Translations under genes and position numbers: made by a program
Shown: positions 36,675 to 46,541 of the stretch, in pieces
Position numbering within the stretch: position 1 is the first letter of the stretch
How the letters are laid out: the number at the start of each line of letters is the position of its first letter
From: Flavisolibacter nicotianae
Lineage (GTDB): Bacteria; Bacteroidota; Bacteroidia; Chitinophagales; Chitinophagaceae
DNA: 64,000 bases
NCBI RefSeq assembly: GCF_003628535.1
Contig: NZ_RBCI01000006.1
Span: forward strand, 179,047 to 243,046
Reading direction: 5' to 3'
The notes under the pieces: generated by a model
What the model was told of the DNA's origin: nothing
The model's input: the letters and a program-made list of their open reading frames with translations, nothing else
Databases searched by the model: none

Positions 36675-39600
36675 TTACTTTCCTCCGGTTACATAATTAA
36701 GTTCAATAATCGCCTGATTGTACTGGTTCAATGTTTCCAGGTATTTGAGTTTGGTATCAAAAGCCATTGTGAGATTTTGAATGTATTCTACGTAACCAAT
36801 TTCACCCAGCCTGTAACTGACCCCGGAGATACGGATGATTTCATCTGCCTGTTTTAATCCAATCTGTTCATAGTAGTCCAACCCCTCCTTTTGTTTCAGG
36901 TACTCATTGTACTGCGCGAAGTACTGCGTTTGCAGGCTTGCCTTTGCAGCCTGTGTTTGTGACTGCACTAAATCTGCATTAATTCTTGCGGCGTTAATTC
37001 TTGCTTTTTGTGCTTTTGAGAAAAGGGGAACAGTCGTGCCTATTTGAAAGCCCGCTATTCTTGTTCCCGGTGTGTATTCCCTCTTTACGTTTGCAGGATT
37101 GAAACCCGGAAGCATAAACTGGTGAAAATAGCCGACACTAAAGTCAGGCAAACGCCTGCTTTTTTCCAACTGGTATTCCGCATTGGCAACGTTGAGTTGT
37201 TGCGCATACACCTGTATTTGGGGATGGCTGGAGAAAGTCGTATCAAGAGCCACCTGTAAGGAAACTTTAGTCAATGCTGTATCTACCGGCTGTAGATGTT
37301 CTTTTATGTTCAACAGATTTTGCAAGCTGATTTCAGCAGTTTGCAAATCAATGGTCGCCTGTTTTATCTGTAGCCCGATTTCGTAGTATTTGTTTTGTGC
37401 GGCGTACTTTTCAAGGTTCGATGTTTCACCCACCTGCTGCCTCAACTCGGCTCTTTCCTTAAACTTTCGATAGATGCTTTCCAGACGATTCAAGAGTCGT
37501 AACCGCTCATAATTGAATTGAAAATTTGTATAGGAAAGCTGCACCTGCCTTGTGATTTCAAAGGCAGTCACATTGCGTTCCCCTTTCGCTAATTCCGTTT
37601 GGCTTTTTAAGAGCTTTGCCTGGTTGCGGTAGACAACCGGCAATGAAAAAGGTTGAACGACCCCGATGCTGTTGTCCATATCGCCAATATCGGAAGGGCT
37701 CTGCTGCAACATAAATTCCGTTCGTGGCACATCAAAAGCGGATGGCTGTAGGGCTGTTTGTTGTTGTACGGAGATGTTGGCACTCTTGATTTGCAGGTTG
37801 TTTTGCATGGCTGTATTCAAAGCTCCCTGTAAGGTGATAGGCTTCACTTGTGCATTCGTACGTATCGAAGCAAAAAGGGATGCTACAATAAAGAGTATGA
37901 TAAGGGGTATCGTTGTTATAGGTTTCATATTTCTACTTTTTCCTTCACGGGAGAATAAAATATAGAGGTTAGGCAGAACGATTAAGGTGAGAATAGTAGC
38001 CGTTATCAAGCCACCAATGACTACCGTTGCCAAAGGCTTTTGCACTTCGGCACCGGCTGATGTTGATATTGCCATTGGCAAAAAGCCCAAAGAGGCAACA
38101 GAAGCCGTCATGATTACCGGTCGCAGCCTGATAAGCGTTCCTTGCCTTACTCGTTCGTAGATGTCGGTAACGCCATCCTGTTTTAAGTGATTGAACTGGC
38201 TAATGAGCACAATGCCGTTCAACACCGCTACGCCAAAAAGGGCAATGAAGCCAACCCCTGCTGAAATACTGAAAGGCATTCCCCGGATAAGCAAGGCGAA
38301 TACACCACCGATTGCCGATAAAGGCACGGCGGTAAAAATGAGGAGTGCCTGACCAATGGAATTGAAGGTGAAATAGAGCAAAACAATAATAAGCAGCAAG
38401 GCGACAGGAACAGCTATTGAAAGCCTTTGTTTTGCTGCTTGCAGGTTTTCAAACTGACCGCCGTAGGTCATATAGTAACCGGCAGGCAATTTTACCTTCT
38501 GTGCTAACAAGCCTTGAATTTCTTTTACCACACTTTCAACGTCTCTGCCTCTTACGTTGAAGCCTACAAATATTCTTCGCTTGGCGTTTTCTCTTGATAC
38601 CTGTGCCGGTGCATTTTTGAGGCTTACGGTAGCGACTTCACTGAGTGGTATCTTACCGCCGTTGGGCAGGGGCACATAAAGGTTTTGGATTTGGGACATA
38701 TCCTGTCGCTGGTCACCCGCCAACCGAATAACCATGTCAAAACGCTTTTCTCCTTCAAACACAACACCGGCAACGTTCCCTGCGTAGGCTGTTTTCAGGA
38801 CCATGTTTACATCGGAAATGCTTAGTCCGTATTGGGCAATCTTATCCCGGTTGTAATCAACCAATATTTGCGGGAGCCCACTTACTTTTTCAACGTAGGG
38901 TTCTGTTACACCGTCCACTTTGCTAACGATGGCTGCAACCCTGTTGGATTGCGAAACCAATTCGTCTACATTGTCGCCAAAGATTTTAATGGCTACGTCC
39001 TGCTTGATGCCAGAGATAAGTTCATTGAAACGCATTTGCATGGGCTGGGAAACTTCGCCTGCAAGCCCCGGTATCACCGCTAAGGCTTCTTCTATTTTTT
39101 CAATCATTTCCTGTTGGGTGGTGGCCGTTTTCCACTGGTCTTTGGGCTTCATGGCAAGCATCATGTCGCCTCCCTCTATTGGCATTGGGTCGGTGGGAAT
39201 TTCCGCTGTTCCAATCCTTGTAATCGCATGCTTTATTTCAGGTATCCTTTGCTTTAATATCTTTTCTGCCTTGCTATAAATCTCTATACTTTGGGATAAT
39301 GACGTACCCTGTGCTAATCGAACTTCTACCGCAAAATCACCTTCTTCCAGTGTGGGGATAAACTCACCACCCAAGCCTTTGAAGACAAAATAAGTAATCA
39401 CAAGTATGACTACTGAAACAGCAACAATCAGTTTCTTCATCTTAAATGAAGCATTAAGTATTGGCAGGTAGAAGCGTTGAATGCCTTCGATGATGCGGTC
39501 GGAAATACTTCGCTTGTGCTCTGTCTTTTTGCTTAAAAACAACGCACTGACCGTTGGCACATAGGTGAGTGAAAGTATGAACGCCCCCAGGATGGCGAAG

Positions 39601-41048
39601 GCGACTGTTTCTGCCATTGGTCGAAACATCTTTCCTTCAATTCCTACAAGTGCAAGAATGGGCAGATAAACAATGAGAATAATGATTTCTCCAAAGGCGG
39701 CTGATGTTCTGATTTTGGAAGCGGAATGGTACACTTCTTCATCCATCTCTTGCTTGGTGAGTAGTTTCTTATCTCTTCTGCCGTATAAATGATGCAGCGT
39801 TGCCTCCACAATGATGACTGCACCGTCTACAATCAAACCAAAATCTATTGCTCCCAAACTCATTAGATTACCCGATACGTCAAAGAGCTGCATCATGGAA
39901 ACGGCAAAGAGCATGGCAAGCGGAATAACAGATGCCACAATCAAACCTGCCCGCAGATTGCCTAATAAGAGCACCAGGACAAAAATGACTATCATGGCAC
40001 CTTCAATCAGGTTGTGCTCAACGGTGCCGATTGCCCTGCCTACCAATTCTGTTCGGTCAATAAAGGGTTCAATCACCATTCCTTCCGGTAAGGACTTTTG
40101 AATTTGCACCATTCGCTCTTTGACATGCTTGATGACTTCATTGAAGTTTTCTCCTTTCAGCATGAGTACCACACCGGCCACGACTTCGCCTTTGCCGTTA
40201 TAGGTAACGGCACCATACCTTGTGGCTGTTCCGTATTGCACTTTTGCCACGTTACGAACTAAAACAGGAATACCGTTGACGTTTTTGACCACAATCTTTT
40301 CAATGTCTGCAAGCGAAGCCACCTTACCCAAGCCCCTGATGAAATAAGCGTTGTTTTGCTGCTCGATGTAAGAGCCGCCAGTATTCTCATTGTTGTTTTG
40401 CAGGGCTGTAAAGAGTTCCGGAATGGTCACATTCATGGCATTCAACTGTTCGTTGTTCACAGCCACTTCGTACTGTTTTACATAGCCGCCCCAGCCGTTG
40501 ATTTCCGCCACTCCGGGTGTGCCGGCAAGCTGACGGGTGACAATCCAGTCCTGAATGGTCCGTAAATCCGTTGCCGTGTATTTTTTTTCGTAGCCGGGTT
40601 TTGGCTTGATGACGTACTGGTATATCTCGCCCAATCCTGTCGAGATGGGAGACATTACAGGAGTGCCGGCATCGTGTGGGATCTCCCCTTCGGCTTCTTT
40701 TAAGCGTTCGGCTACCTGTTGCCGTGCCCAATAAATATCTGCCTTGTCGTCGAAGACCACTGTTACAACAGAAAGACCGGAACGGGAAATAGAACGGCTT
40801 TCGATGACTCGTGGAATGTTGGCAAGGGAGAGTTCAATTGGCGCTGTGATGTACTGCTCCACTTCCTGTGCTCCCAACGTGGGTGCATTGGTGCTAATCT
40901 GCACCTGGTTGTTGGTAATGTCGGGCTGGGCATCAATGGGCAAGTGTGCCGCCGAAAAGATACCCCAGGCAATAAGGGCAAGGGTAAAGAAGCCAATCAC
41001 CAGTTTGTTGTAAATGGAGAAATGGATAATCCTGTCAAAGAAGTTCAT
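36675..41048 (-). CDS. CusA/CzcA-family heavy-metal RND permease fused to a TolC channel domain
   Basis: The protein has 1457 residues. The first about 1040 are a heavy-metal RND permease: TM1 WGIFSAAHLPIDAQPDITNNQVQI, the HME-type TM4 motif FGLIVDGAVIIVEA and the pore-domain segment QPMQMRFNELISGIKQDVAIKIFG. The frame then passes through a second signal-like helix (IPLIILFIVASLFASIRTNAQ, from about 37928) into a TolC-type channel of about 415 residues (ITLQGALNTAMQNNLQIKSA; second repeat YRLGEIGYVEYIQNLTMAFDTKLKYLETL). Such fusions are known in Bacteroidota. The substrate is a soft metal (Cu/Ag, or Zn/Co/Cd); the sequence does not decide. The adaptor follows by 1 bp. Confidence 0.92.
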   Translation of the reverse strand: MNFFDRIIHFSIYNKLVIGFFTLALIAWGIFSAAHLPIDAQPDITNNQVQISTNAPTLGAQEVEQYITAPIELSLANIPRVIESRSISRSGLSVVTVVFDDKADIYWARQQVAERLKEAEGEIPHDAGTPVMSPISTGLGEIYQYVIKPKPGYEKKYTATDLRTIQDWIVTRQLAGTPGVAEINGWGGYVKQYEVAVNNEQLNAMNVTIPELFTALQNNNENTGGSYIEQQNNAYFIRGLGKVASLADIEKIVVKNVNGIPVLVRNVAKVQYGTATRYGAVTYNGKGEVVAGVVLMLKGENFNEVIKHVKERMVQIQKSLPEGMVIEPFIDRTELVGRAIGTVEHNLIEGAMIVIFVLVLLLGNLRAGLIVASVIPLAMLFAVSMMQLFDVSGNLMSLGAIDFGLIVDGAVIIVEATLHHLYGRRDKKLLTKQEMDEEVYHSASKIRTSAAFGEIIILIVYLPILALVGIEGKMFRPMAETVAFAILGAFILSLTYVPTVSALFLSKKTEHKRSISDRIIEGIQRFYLPILNASFKMKKLIVAVSVVILVITYFVFKGLGGEFIPTLEEGDFAVEVRLAQGTSLSQSIEIYSKAEKILKQRIPEIKHAITRIGTAEIPTDPMPIEGGDMMLAMKPKDQWKTATTQQEMIEKIEEALAVIPGLAGEVSQPMQMRFNELISGIKQDVAIKIFGDNVDELVSQSNRVAAIVSKVDGVTEPYVEKVSGLPQILVDYNRDKIAQYGLSISDVNMVLKTAYAGNVAGVVFEGEKRFDMVIRLAGDQRQDMSQIQNLYVPLPNGGKIPLSEVATVSLKNAPAQVSRENAKRRIFVGFNVRGRDVESVVKEIQGLLAQKVKLPAGYYMTYGGQFENLQAAKQRLSIAVPVALLLIIVLLYFTFNSIGQALLIFTAVPLSAIGGVFALLIRGMPFSISAGVGFIALFGVAVLNGIVLISQFNHLKQDGVTDIYERVRQGTLIRLRPVIMTASVASLGFLPMAISTSAGAEVQKPLATVVIGGLITATILTLIVLPNLYILFSREGKSRNMKPITTIPLIILFIVASLFASIRTNAQVKPITLQGALNTAMQNNLQIKSANISVQQQTALQPSAFDVPRTEFMLQQSPSDIGDMDNSIGVVQPFSLPVVYRNQAKLLKSQTELAKGERNVTAFEITRQVQLSYTNFQFNYERLRLLNRLESIYRKFKERAELRQQVGETSNLEKYAAQNKYYEIGLQIKQATIDLQTAEISLQNLLNIKEHLQPVDTALTKVSLQVALDTTFSSHPQIQVYAQQLNVANAEYQLEKSRRLPDFSVGYFHQFMLPGFNPANVKREYTPGTRIAGFQIGTTVPLFSKAQKARINAARINADLVQSQTQAAKASLQTQYFAQYNEYLKQKEGLDYYEQIGLKQADEIIRISGVSYRLGEIGYVEYIQNLTMAFDTKLKYLETLNQYNQAIIELNYVTGGK

Positions 41049-41189
41049 GATAAACGTTTATTTCGTACCTGACTATTTTTTGCCTTTATGCAATGTTTGT
41101 TTGAAACGATTTAAACAGCATTCGTGGCTTCGTTCTTACAGAAGAAGCATCCGCCATTCTTGCCAACTGCTTCTTTATAACTTTAACTG

Positions 41190-42365
41190 CTACTGATCAT
41201 TTTTTCCTGCAGGCTTTTGGGCCACAATGATGGTAATCATCAACGCTGCAAAACCCAACACAGAACAAATCACAAATCCCCACTGTAAGCCCAGCGCCTG
41301 TGAGATGGCTCCCATCAAGAGAGGTCCAACCATGTCGCCTAACTCTTTAAAGGAACCGGCAACGCCCATAGTGGCTCCCATTTGCTTTTCAGATGCCAGC
41401 CTGCTCACCAAGGCGTCGGAATTTGTCCACACGGTGCCAATGCCAATGCCAGCAATGATGCAGACAACTACCAGCAAGGCACCTGTTACAAAGGGAATAG
41501 CAGCCGTTGCAAGGCAGGAAAGCAACATGCCGATGCGCAACGTGAGGACGGTATTGATTTTATCTGCAAGCCATCCTGCCAGCGGCTGAATCAGCAAATA
41601 CGAAACAGTGGTAATTGAAACCAGTAGGCCTGTTTGGACAGGATTATATCCTAAATCGTGAATGCGAACGGGTAGAAAGCCAAAGAGAATACCTACAAAA
41701 AACATATTGATGACAATGATTAAAAACCAGGGCATCAGGGTCTTGTTGCCAAAGACACCGAACAATGTCTTCAGCGAAAAATCATCGTCATCATCGTCAA
41801 AAGTTTCACAGCCTTTTACTTTATCGTTAGGTAGCGTTAATGAAAGCAGCAATGCCAGTACGCCAATGCCTGCAGAAGCATAAAAGATGCCGCTAAAGTT
41901 TGATTTAAGAACAATTGCGCCACCAATTATTGGGCTGACCACATACCCGGCCCCCTTAATAGCATTGTAAATGCCGAACGCCTTGCCTTTGTTCTCTTTG
42001 TAAAAGTTGCCCACCATAGCAAGCGACACAGCCGATAAGGCAGCAGCTCCCAATCCCTGTAGAAAGCGAACGACAATTAAAAGCTTGGGTGGAATGAAAG
42101 GATAAAGGAGAGAAGCGAGGATAAACAAAATGATGCCAGCCAGCATGGCTTTTTTCATCCCCTTTTTATCGGCAATTCCGCCAAACACCGGCTTTGCCAG
42201 TATTTCAGCAAAATCATAAACTGCGATCAGCACACCAATCATTGTTAGGCTGATGCCTACCTTCTCTGCATAAAAGGGAAGATTAACGGCAACGATATGT
42301 GCACCGAAGGATGTGACAAAGCCCACAAATCCCAGGATGAATGCCCATTTCAGTGAACTCTTCAT
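41190..42365 (-). CDS. MFS transporter
   Basis: The protein has 391 residues with about 12 membrane segments and MFS motif A-like loops (GGIADKKGMKKAML after TM2; GWLADKINTVLTLRIG after TM8). It resembles drug/arabinose-type exporters of the DHA1 kind. An acidic loop (CETFDDDDDDFSLK) lies between the halves and might bind a cation. It lies upstream of the heavy-metal RND genes on the same strand (141 bp gap) and 16 bp after the OB-fold-like lipoprotein gene, so it is probably part of the same metal-resistance unit. Substrate is unknown. Confidence 0.88.
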   Translation of the reverse strand: MKSSLKWAFILGFVGFVTSFGAHIVAVNLPFYAEKVGISLTMIGVLIAVYDFAEILAKPVFGGIADKKGMKKAMLAGIILFILASLLYPFIPPKLLIVVRFLQGLGAAALSAVSLAMVGNFYKENKGKAFGIYNAIKGAGYVVSPIIGGAIVLKSNFSGIFYASAGIGVLALLLSLTLPNDKVKGCETFDDDDDDFSLKTLFGVFGNKTLMPWFLIIVINMFFVGILFGFLPVRIHDLGYNPVQTGLLVSITTVSYLLIQPLAGWLADKINTVLTLRIGMLLSCLATAAIPFVTGALLVVVCIIAGIGIGTVWTNSDALVSRLASEKQMGATMGVAGSFKELGDMVGPLLMGAISQALGLQWGFVICSVLGFAALMITIIVAQKPAGKNDQ

Positions 42366-42381
42366 AACAGCACGTTTGGTA

Positions 42382-42924
42382 TTATTTAATCAGCTCAACT
42401 CTCGTGATCGGATGAATTTCATTCCATCCGTTATGCATGTCCCTTACCAAACTGCCTGTTACTTTTACGTGATCACCAACCTTGGGTAATTGGATGTGGT
42501 TGACATATCCGTTGCAAGTAGTGCCGACTTTCGCAAGCTTTGTTTTGTTGGCACAGACCGCTTCTATCACTAAATCGCCCTGCTTCTTCTTCATGTTCTT
42601 TTTAGTCAGCAAATCCTCTTGTCCTGCATCCAGTTTCAGAAGCATGTGCTGGTCGCCATCTTCATCGGCATTACTTTCTTCAATAACACCGGTTACGGTT
42701 TTGCAGTAATCAATCGCCTGCAACCGCGTAGGATCATAGACAAATCGCCACAAACTGGTGTCACAATTAATGGAGGGATTGGCATCCTTAGAATTGGATG
42801 TTTCATTGGTAGTGGCTTCCATTTCTTCTTTCTCCTTCTTCTTGTGTTTCTTTTCCTTGTGTTCTTCGCAGGAAACTAAAAGCAGAACTGAAGTAATGGC
42901 AAATATCAAAAGGCTGATTTTCAT
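42382..42924 (-). CDS. Lipoprotein with Lys/His/Glu-rich N-terminus and OB-fold-like domain
   Basis: The protein has about 180 residues starting at MKISLLIFAITSVLLLVSC, a lipobox signal. A charged linker rich in Lys, His and Glu follows (EEHKEKKHKKKEKEEMEATT). The C-terminal domain (YCKTVTGVIEESNADEDGDQ, then VGDHVKVTGSLVRDMHNGWNEIHPITRVEL) resembles small beta-barrel nucleotide- or metal-binding folds. The frame extends to 43020, but the extra part is not signal-like. It lies 16 bp before the MFS gene; the charged linker suits metal binding, which is inference. Confidence 0.7.
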   Translation of the reverse strand: MKISLLIFAITSVLLLVSCEEHKEKKHKKKEKEEMEATTNETSNSKDANPSINCDTSLWRFVYDPTRLQAIDYCKTVTGVIEESNADEDGDQHMLLKLDAGQEDLLTKKNMKKKQGDLVIEAVCANKTKLAKVGTTCNGYVNHIQLPKVGDHVKVTGSLVRDMHNGWNEIHPITRVELIK

Positions 42925-43038
42925 TGTCTGTAATTGAAGTGTGAACGAGTATCCTTTATTGTCAGGCACAAATAGGGACAAGCATTGCCTTGTATTAATG
43001 CAACACAGCAATACTCTCATTAAGAAAATCAGAAAGTA

Positions 43039-43368
43039 TCAAATTCGCCAGACCGAATTGCGGAGAAAGAGTTTGGGAGGGGAAGCGTTGTAAGTCGTGT
43101 ATTCAATTATTTTTGAAAGCTTCTTTTCAGCAAAGAAATTATTGTGAACGCTGAACAGGAATGAAACAAACTCGTACAGCTCTTGCTGTTGCTGTTGTAC
43201 TACGTCAGAGTGGTCAACCGAGACTTGTTCTGTTTTTATATACGTATCGTATTCATCAAAGAAGGTATTGTGCGCTTCCCCCAAATCCATTTCCGTAGCG
43301 GAAATGAAGAAAGAAAAGCTGATTGCAATAAACAGCAATTTATGTAGCCACCACTTCATCGGGTGCAA
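43039..43368 (-). CDS. Hypothetical exported small protein
   Basis: The protein has about 109 residues. An N-terminal hydrophobic stretch (HKLLFIAISFSFFISATEMD) looks like a signal peptide, and the rest is polar with a Gln tract (VVQQQQQELYEFVSFL). Small exported proteins of this kind often head metal-efflux operons in Bacteroidota. It lies upstream of the lipoprotein and MFS genes on the same strand. No domain is recognised. Confidence 0.55.
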   Translation of the reverse strand: MHPMKWWLHKLLFIAISFSFFISATEMDLGEAHNTFFDEYDTYIKTEQVSVDHSDVVQQQQQELYEFVSFLFSVHNNFFAEKKLSKIIEYTTYNASPPKLFLRNSVWRI

Positions 43369-43397
43369 AAGTAGAAAATCTTATGCCAATGGATAGA

Positions 43398-44051
43398 TTA
43401 CCGTTGAGGCTGGTTTGTTTTTCCCCTCTGCTCGGCATCAGATTTCTTCTTCAAGCGTTCAAACAGGTAAATGGTCAGGAGCAGCCAGGCAAAGCCGATG
43501 CAAAAGCCTGCCACTACATCACTTGGGTAATGTACCCGTAAATACACACGGCTGAAGCCTATCAGGAGTGAAAACAAAATGAGAATGGCACAAATGAGGT
43601 ATTTGAAGGGTTTGGGAATGTCGGTTTTCCAAATCAGGTAAGACAATAAGCCGTAAAGGATAAACGCTGATGTCGCATGACCACTAGGAAAGCTGAAATT
43701 GTTCAAGGGGTCAATTAAAGGGTGTGCTGGTCTAATTCGGTGAAAAGATAACTTCATAAGATAATTGACCAGGAAACCACCGACACCAATGGCTGCTATT
43801 TCAAAGGCTCTCTTAATATTTTTTAGCGCCAAATAAAGAATGAACAGACAGCCGTAGGCTATTTGCAGAAAGGTAGCGGATGCAAAATAGGTAACGGTTT
43901 TCATGAAGCCTGTGAGACCATCACTTATGACGTGAGCCGATAAAAAGTTGAAAATGGAATTATCAACAGCTTCTTCTTTTTCCCAAAGTACCTCGTGGGC
44001 CACAAAGGCAAAAAGAAACAAAGCGCCAGCAAACAAGGCCAAAAGCCCCAT
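43398..44051 (-). CDS. PAP2-family membrane phosphatase
   Basis: The protein has 217 residues with about five or six membrane segments. The three PAP2 active-site motifs are present: KLSFHRIRP (motif 1), FSFPSGHATSAF (motif 2, His general acid) and GFSRVYLRVHYPSDVVAGF (motif 3, nucleophile His). It dephosphorylates lipid phosphates such as undecaprenyl pyrophosphate or phosphatidic acid at the outer face of the inner membrane. It is 29 bp upstream of the small exported protein gene on the same strand. Confidence 0.92.
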   Translation of the reverse strand: MGLLALFAGALFLFAFVAHEVLWEKEEAVDNSIFNFLSAHVISDGLTGFMKTVTYFASATFLQIAYGCLFILYLALKNIKRAFEIAAIGVGGFLVNYLMKLSFHRIRPAHPLIDPLNNFSFPSGHATSAFILYGLLSYLIWKTDIPKPFKYLICAILILFSLLIGFSRVYLRVHYPSDVVAGFCIGFAWLLLTIYLFERLKKKSDAEQRGKTNQPQR

Positions 44052-44371
44052 CAGGCCAAGGGGTAGCTTTTCAAATAAGATCGTAGAAAAGGTTTGCTGC
44101 TCTGCGTAGGTCCGGCTAATAAAAATATTGCACCATCGTAGAACAGGTCAAAAAATAAAGACAAAAAGGCAATGAGAAGGAATCATTGGTACCCGGTTGG
44201 GGCAAGGAGCGGCCGTGCCGATGCTATGCTAACCCAGGTTCCTAGTGCCTGGGTTTGACTTTTACAGCCAGTATGCCAGTTGAATTTCCGCATTTCGTAG
44301 CTGGCTTTTCCCGATTTTGAAACTATACCGGCCTGAATTTCGTCAGCTTTGCACCAAATTTTATTTCCCTG
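44052..44371. other. Divergent promoter region with a hairpin
   Basis: The 320 bp between divergent genes contain an 8-bp inverted repeat, AACCCAGG (44231-44238) and CCTGGGTT (44248-44255), about 115 bp upstream of the TonB receptor start. It could be a leader hairpin or operator. No conserved riboswitch core (cobalamin or TPP) could be recognised. Confidence 0.4.
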
Positions 44372-46537
44372 ATGAAAAAAAGGTCAATGGGTGCTGTGTT
44401 CCTGCTTGTTAGCAGCATTTCTCTTTATGCGCAGCAGGACACGGCAAAGAAGCTGGAAACAATCACCATTACGGGTTATCGTACGGTAAACGGTGTAGGG
44501 CACCTCCTGGAGGTGAAGGACGGTGTGATATACGCCGGCAAGAAGAACGAGGTGATTATCACCGACAGCCTGGATGCCAACAAGGCCATCAACAACACCC
44601 GGCAGATCCTGGGCCGCATTCCGGGTCTGAACATTGTGGAGACGGAAGGCAGCGGCTTTACCGCCAATGGTATTGCCACCCGCGGGCTGAACCCAACGCA
44701 AAGCATCGAGATGAACACCCGCCAGAACGGCTATAACATCAGTGCCGACATCTATGGCTATAATGAAGCCTATTACCTGCCGCCCATGGAAGCGGTGAGC
44801 CGCATCGAAATGGTTAGGGGCGCAGCCTCCCTGCAGTTTGGGCCCCAGTTTGGGGGCCTGGTGAATTATGTTACCAAAGATGCACCCTTGCATAAGCCCG
44901 CTGAATTCAACACGTCCTTTACCCTGGGCAGCTTTGGCCTTTTCAACGCGTTCAATTCACTTGGGGGCACCTATAAAAGATGGAACTATTACAGTTTTCT
45001 CCAGTACCGCACCCTGGAAGGGTACAGGCCGAACAGCGGGCAACGGCAGGCGTCAGCCTTTGCCAAAGTGCAATACAACGCAACGGACAGGTTGAAGATT
45101 GGCGCCGAATACTCGTTGCTTCGCAACCGCATTCAGATGCCGGGCGGACTCACCGACAGCATGTTCCATGTAGATCCGAAACTTTCCACCCGTGCCCGCA
45201 ACTGGCTGAAAAGCCCCTGGAACATCGTAACGGCTTACCTGAATTACTCGCCTTCAGAGAAAACAACCCTTAGTCTGAAAACATCTTATCTCTTCAGCAA
45301 CCGTTCGCTGGTGTGGCGCAACGAAGACGGTGGACCCGAAGCACCGGATGAAATTGATCCTTCCACGGGCCAGTACGTTCCCCGTGAAGTGGAAAGCGAG
45401 GACATGCGCAACACCACCACCGAACTGCGGCTGTCGCACAACTACGCGTTCGGTAAGCATGAATCCACCGTGGCAGGCGGACTTCGTTTCAGTCATGCCT
45501 GGTTCAAACGGCAGGGTGGTGGCGAAGGAACCACCGGTAGTGATTTTGACCTGCGCACCACCGGCGAATGGGAATACGATTTTGATTTTACCACCACCAA
45601 CCTGGCCCCCTTCGTTGAGAATATTTTCCGCTTTGGAAAGAAGTTCACCCTTACTCCCGGCTTTCGTTTTGAATACCTAAACAGCACCGCAAAGGGCTAT
45701 AAAATAGAGGACTTGGATAAGATGATTGCCGACCAGGTGCGCAACCGCTACATACCGCTGTTTGGTTTGGGATTGGAGTACAAACCAACTGCGTACACCA
45801 GTCTTTACGGAAACATCTCGCAGGCCTACCGGCCGATTGACTACAGCTCACTCGAACCTTTTGGCGTGACCTCGAAGATAGACCCTAACCTCAAAGATGC
45901 CAGCGGTTACAACGCCGACCTGGGCTACAGGGGCGCCATCAAAAACTTCCTGAATTTCGACGTGAGCGGCTTTTATCTGGCCTACAACAACCGCATCGGC
46001 GTGGTGCTGAAAACCGATGCATCGGGCAACGACTACACCCTTCGCACCAATGTGGCGGGCAGTGTGCACAAAGGCCTGGAGAGCTACGTGGAGTTCAACC
46101 TGCTCAAATACCTGCGTCCGCAAACCAAAAACGGTCTGAGCGTTTTTAACTCCTTTGCTTTTATTGATGCCCGGTACACCTCTGGCGAGTTCAAGGGCAA
46201 CCGCGTGGAAACGGCGGCAAGAACCATCAACCGGCTGGGCGTGATTTACAGCACCCCACATTTTTCCGGCACCTTTCAATACAACCACACCGGCGATGCC
46301 TTTGGCGATGCCTCCAATGCACGCACCAGCAGCGACCCGGTGGCGGGGTACATTCCGGCCTACAGCGTCCTGGATGTTAGTGCCACCTACAAAACGGGCA
46401 ACTATCAACTCAAAGCCGGCGTCAACAACCTGGCCGGTAAGGCCTACTTCACCCGAAGAACCGACGAGTATCCCGGCCCGGGCATTATCCCGGCCGTCGG
46501 CAGAAGCGTTTATGCAGGCTTATCCGTAAAACTGTAA
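44372..46537 (+). CDS. FecA-like TonB-dependent receptor
   Basis: The protein has 721 residues with a signal peptide ending SLYAQQD. The plug domain includes LETITITGYRTV as a TonB-box-like start. The segment NTRQNGYNISADIYGYNEAYYLPPMEAVSRIEMVRGAASLQFGPQFGG is characteristic of FecA-type iron-chelate receptors. The barrel ends with an aromatic-rich terminus (VGRSVYAGLSVKL). There is no N-terminal signalling domain, so it does not itself signal to a sigma factor. It heads an operon with a di-haem peroxidase (4 bp later) and a PepSY protein, implying iron or haem acquisition with periplasmic redox chemistry. Confidence 0.9.
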   Translation: MKKRSMGAVFLLVSSISLYAQQDTAKKLETITITGYRTVNGVGHLLEVKDGVIYAGKKNEVIITDSLDANKAINNTRQILGRIPGLNIVETEGSGFTANGIATRGLNPTQSIEMNTRQNGYNISADIYGYNEAYYLPPMEAVSRIEMVRGAASLQFGPQFGGLVNYVTKDAPLHKPAEFNTSFTLGSFGLFNAFNSLGGTYKRWNYYSFLQYRTLEGYRPNSGQRQASAFAKVQYNATDRLKIGAEYSLLRNRIQMPGGLTDSMFHVDPKLSTRARNWLKSPWNIVTAYLNYSPSEKTTLSLKTSYLFSNRSLVWRNEDGGPEAPDEIDPSTGQYVPREVESEDMRNTTTELRLSHNYAFGKHESTVAGGLRFSHAWFKRQGGGEGTTGSDFDLRTTGEWEYDFDFTTTNLAPFVENIFRFGKKFTLTPGFRFEYLNSTAKGYKIEDLDKMIADQVRNRYIPLFGLGLEYKPTAYTSLYGNISQAYRPIDYSSLEPFGVTSKIDPNLKDASGYNADLGYRGAIKNFLNFDVSGFYLAYNNRIGVVLKTDASGNDYTLRTNVAGSVHKGLESYVEFNLLKYLRPQTKNGLSVFNSFAFIDARYTSGEFKGNRVETAARTINRLGVIYSTPHFSGTFQYNHTGDAFGDASNARTSSDPVAGYIPAYSVLDVSATYKTGNYQLKAGVNNLAGKAYFTRRTDEYPGPGIIPAVGRSVYAGLSVKL

Positions 46538-46541
46538 ACCC

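Noticed and set aside
44160..44371. Cobalamin or TPP riboswitch before the FecA-like receptor
   Set aside because: A hairpin is present but no conserved riboswitch core sequence could be recognised.
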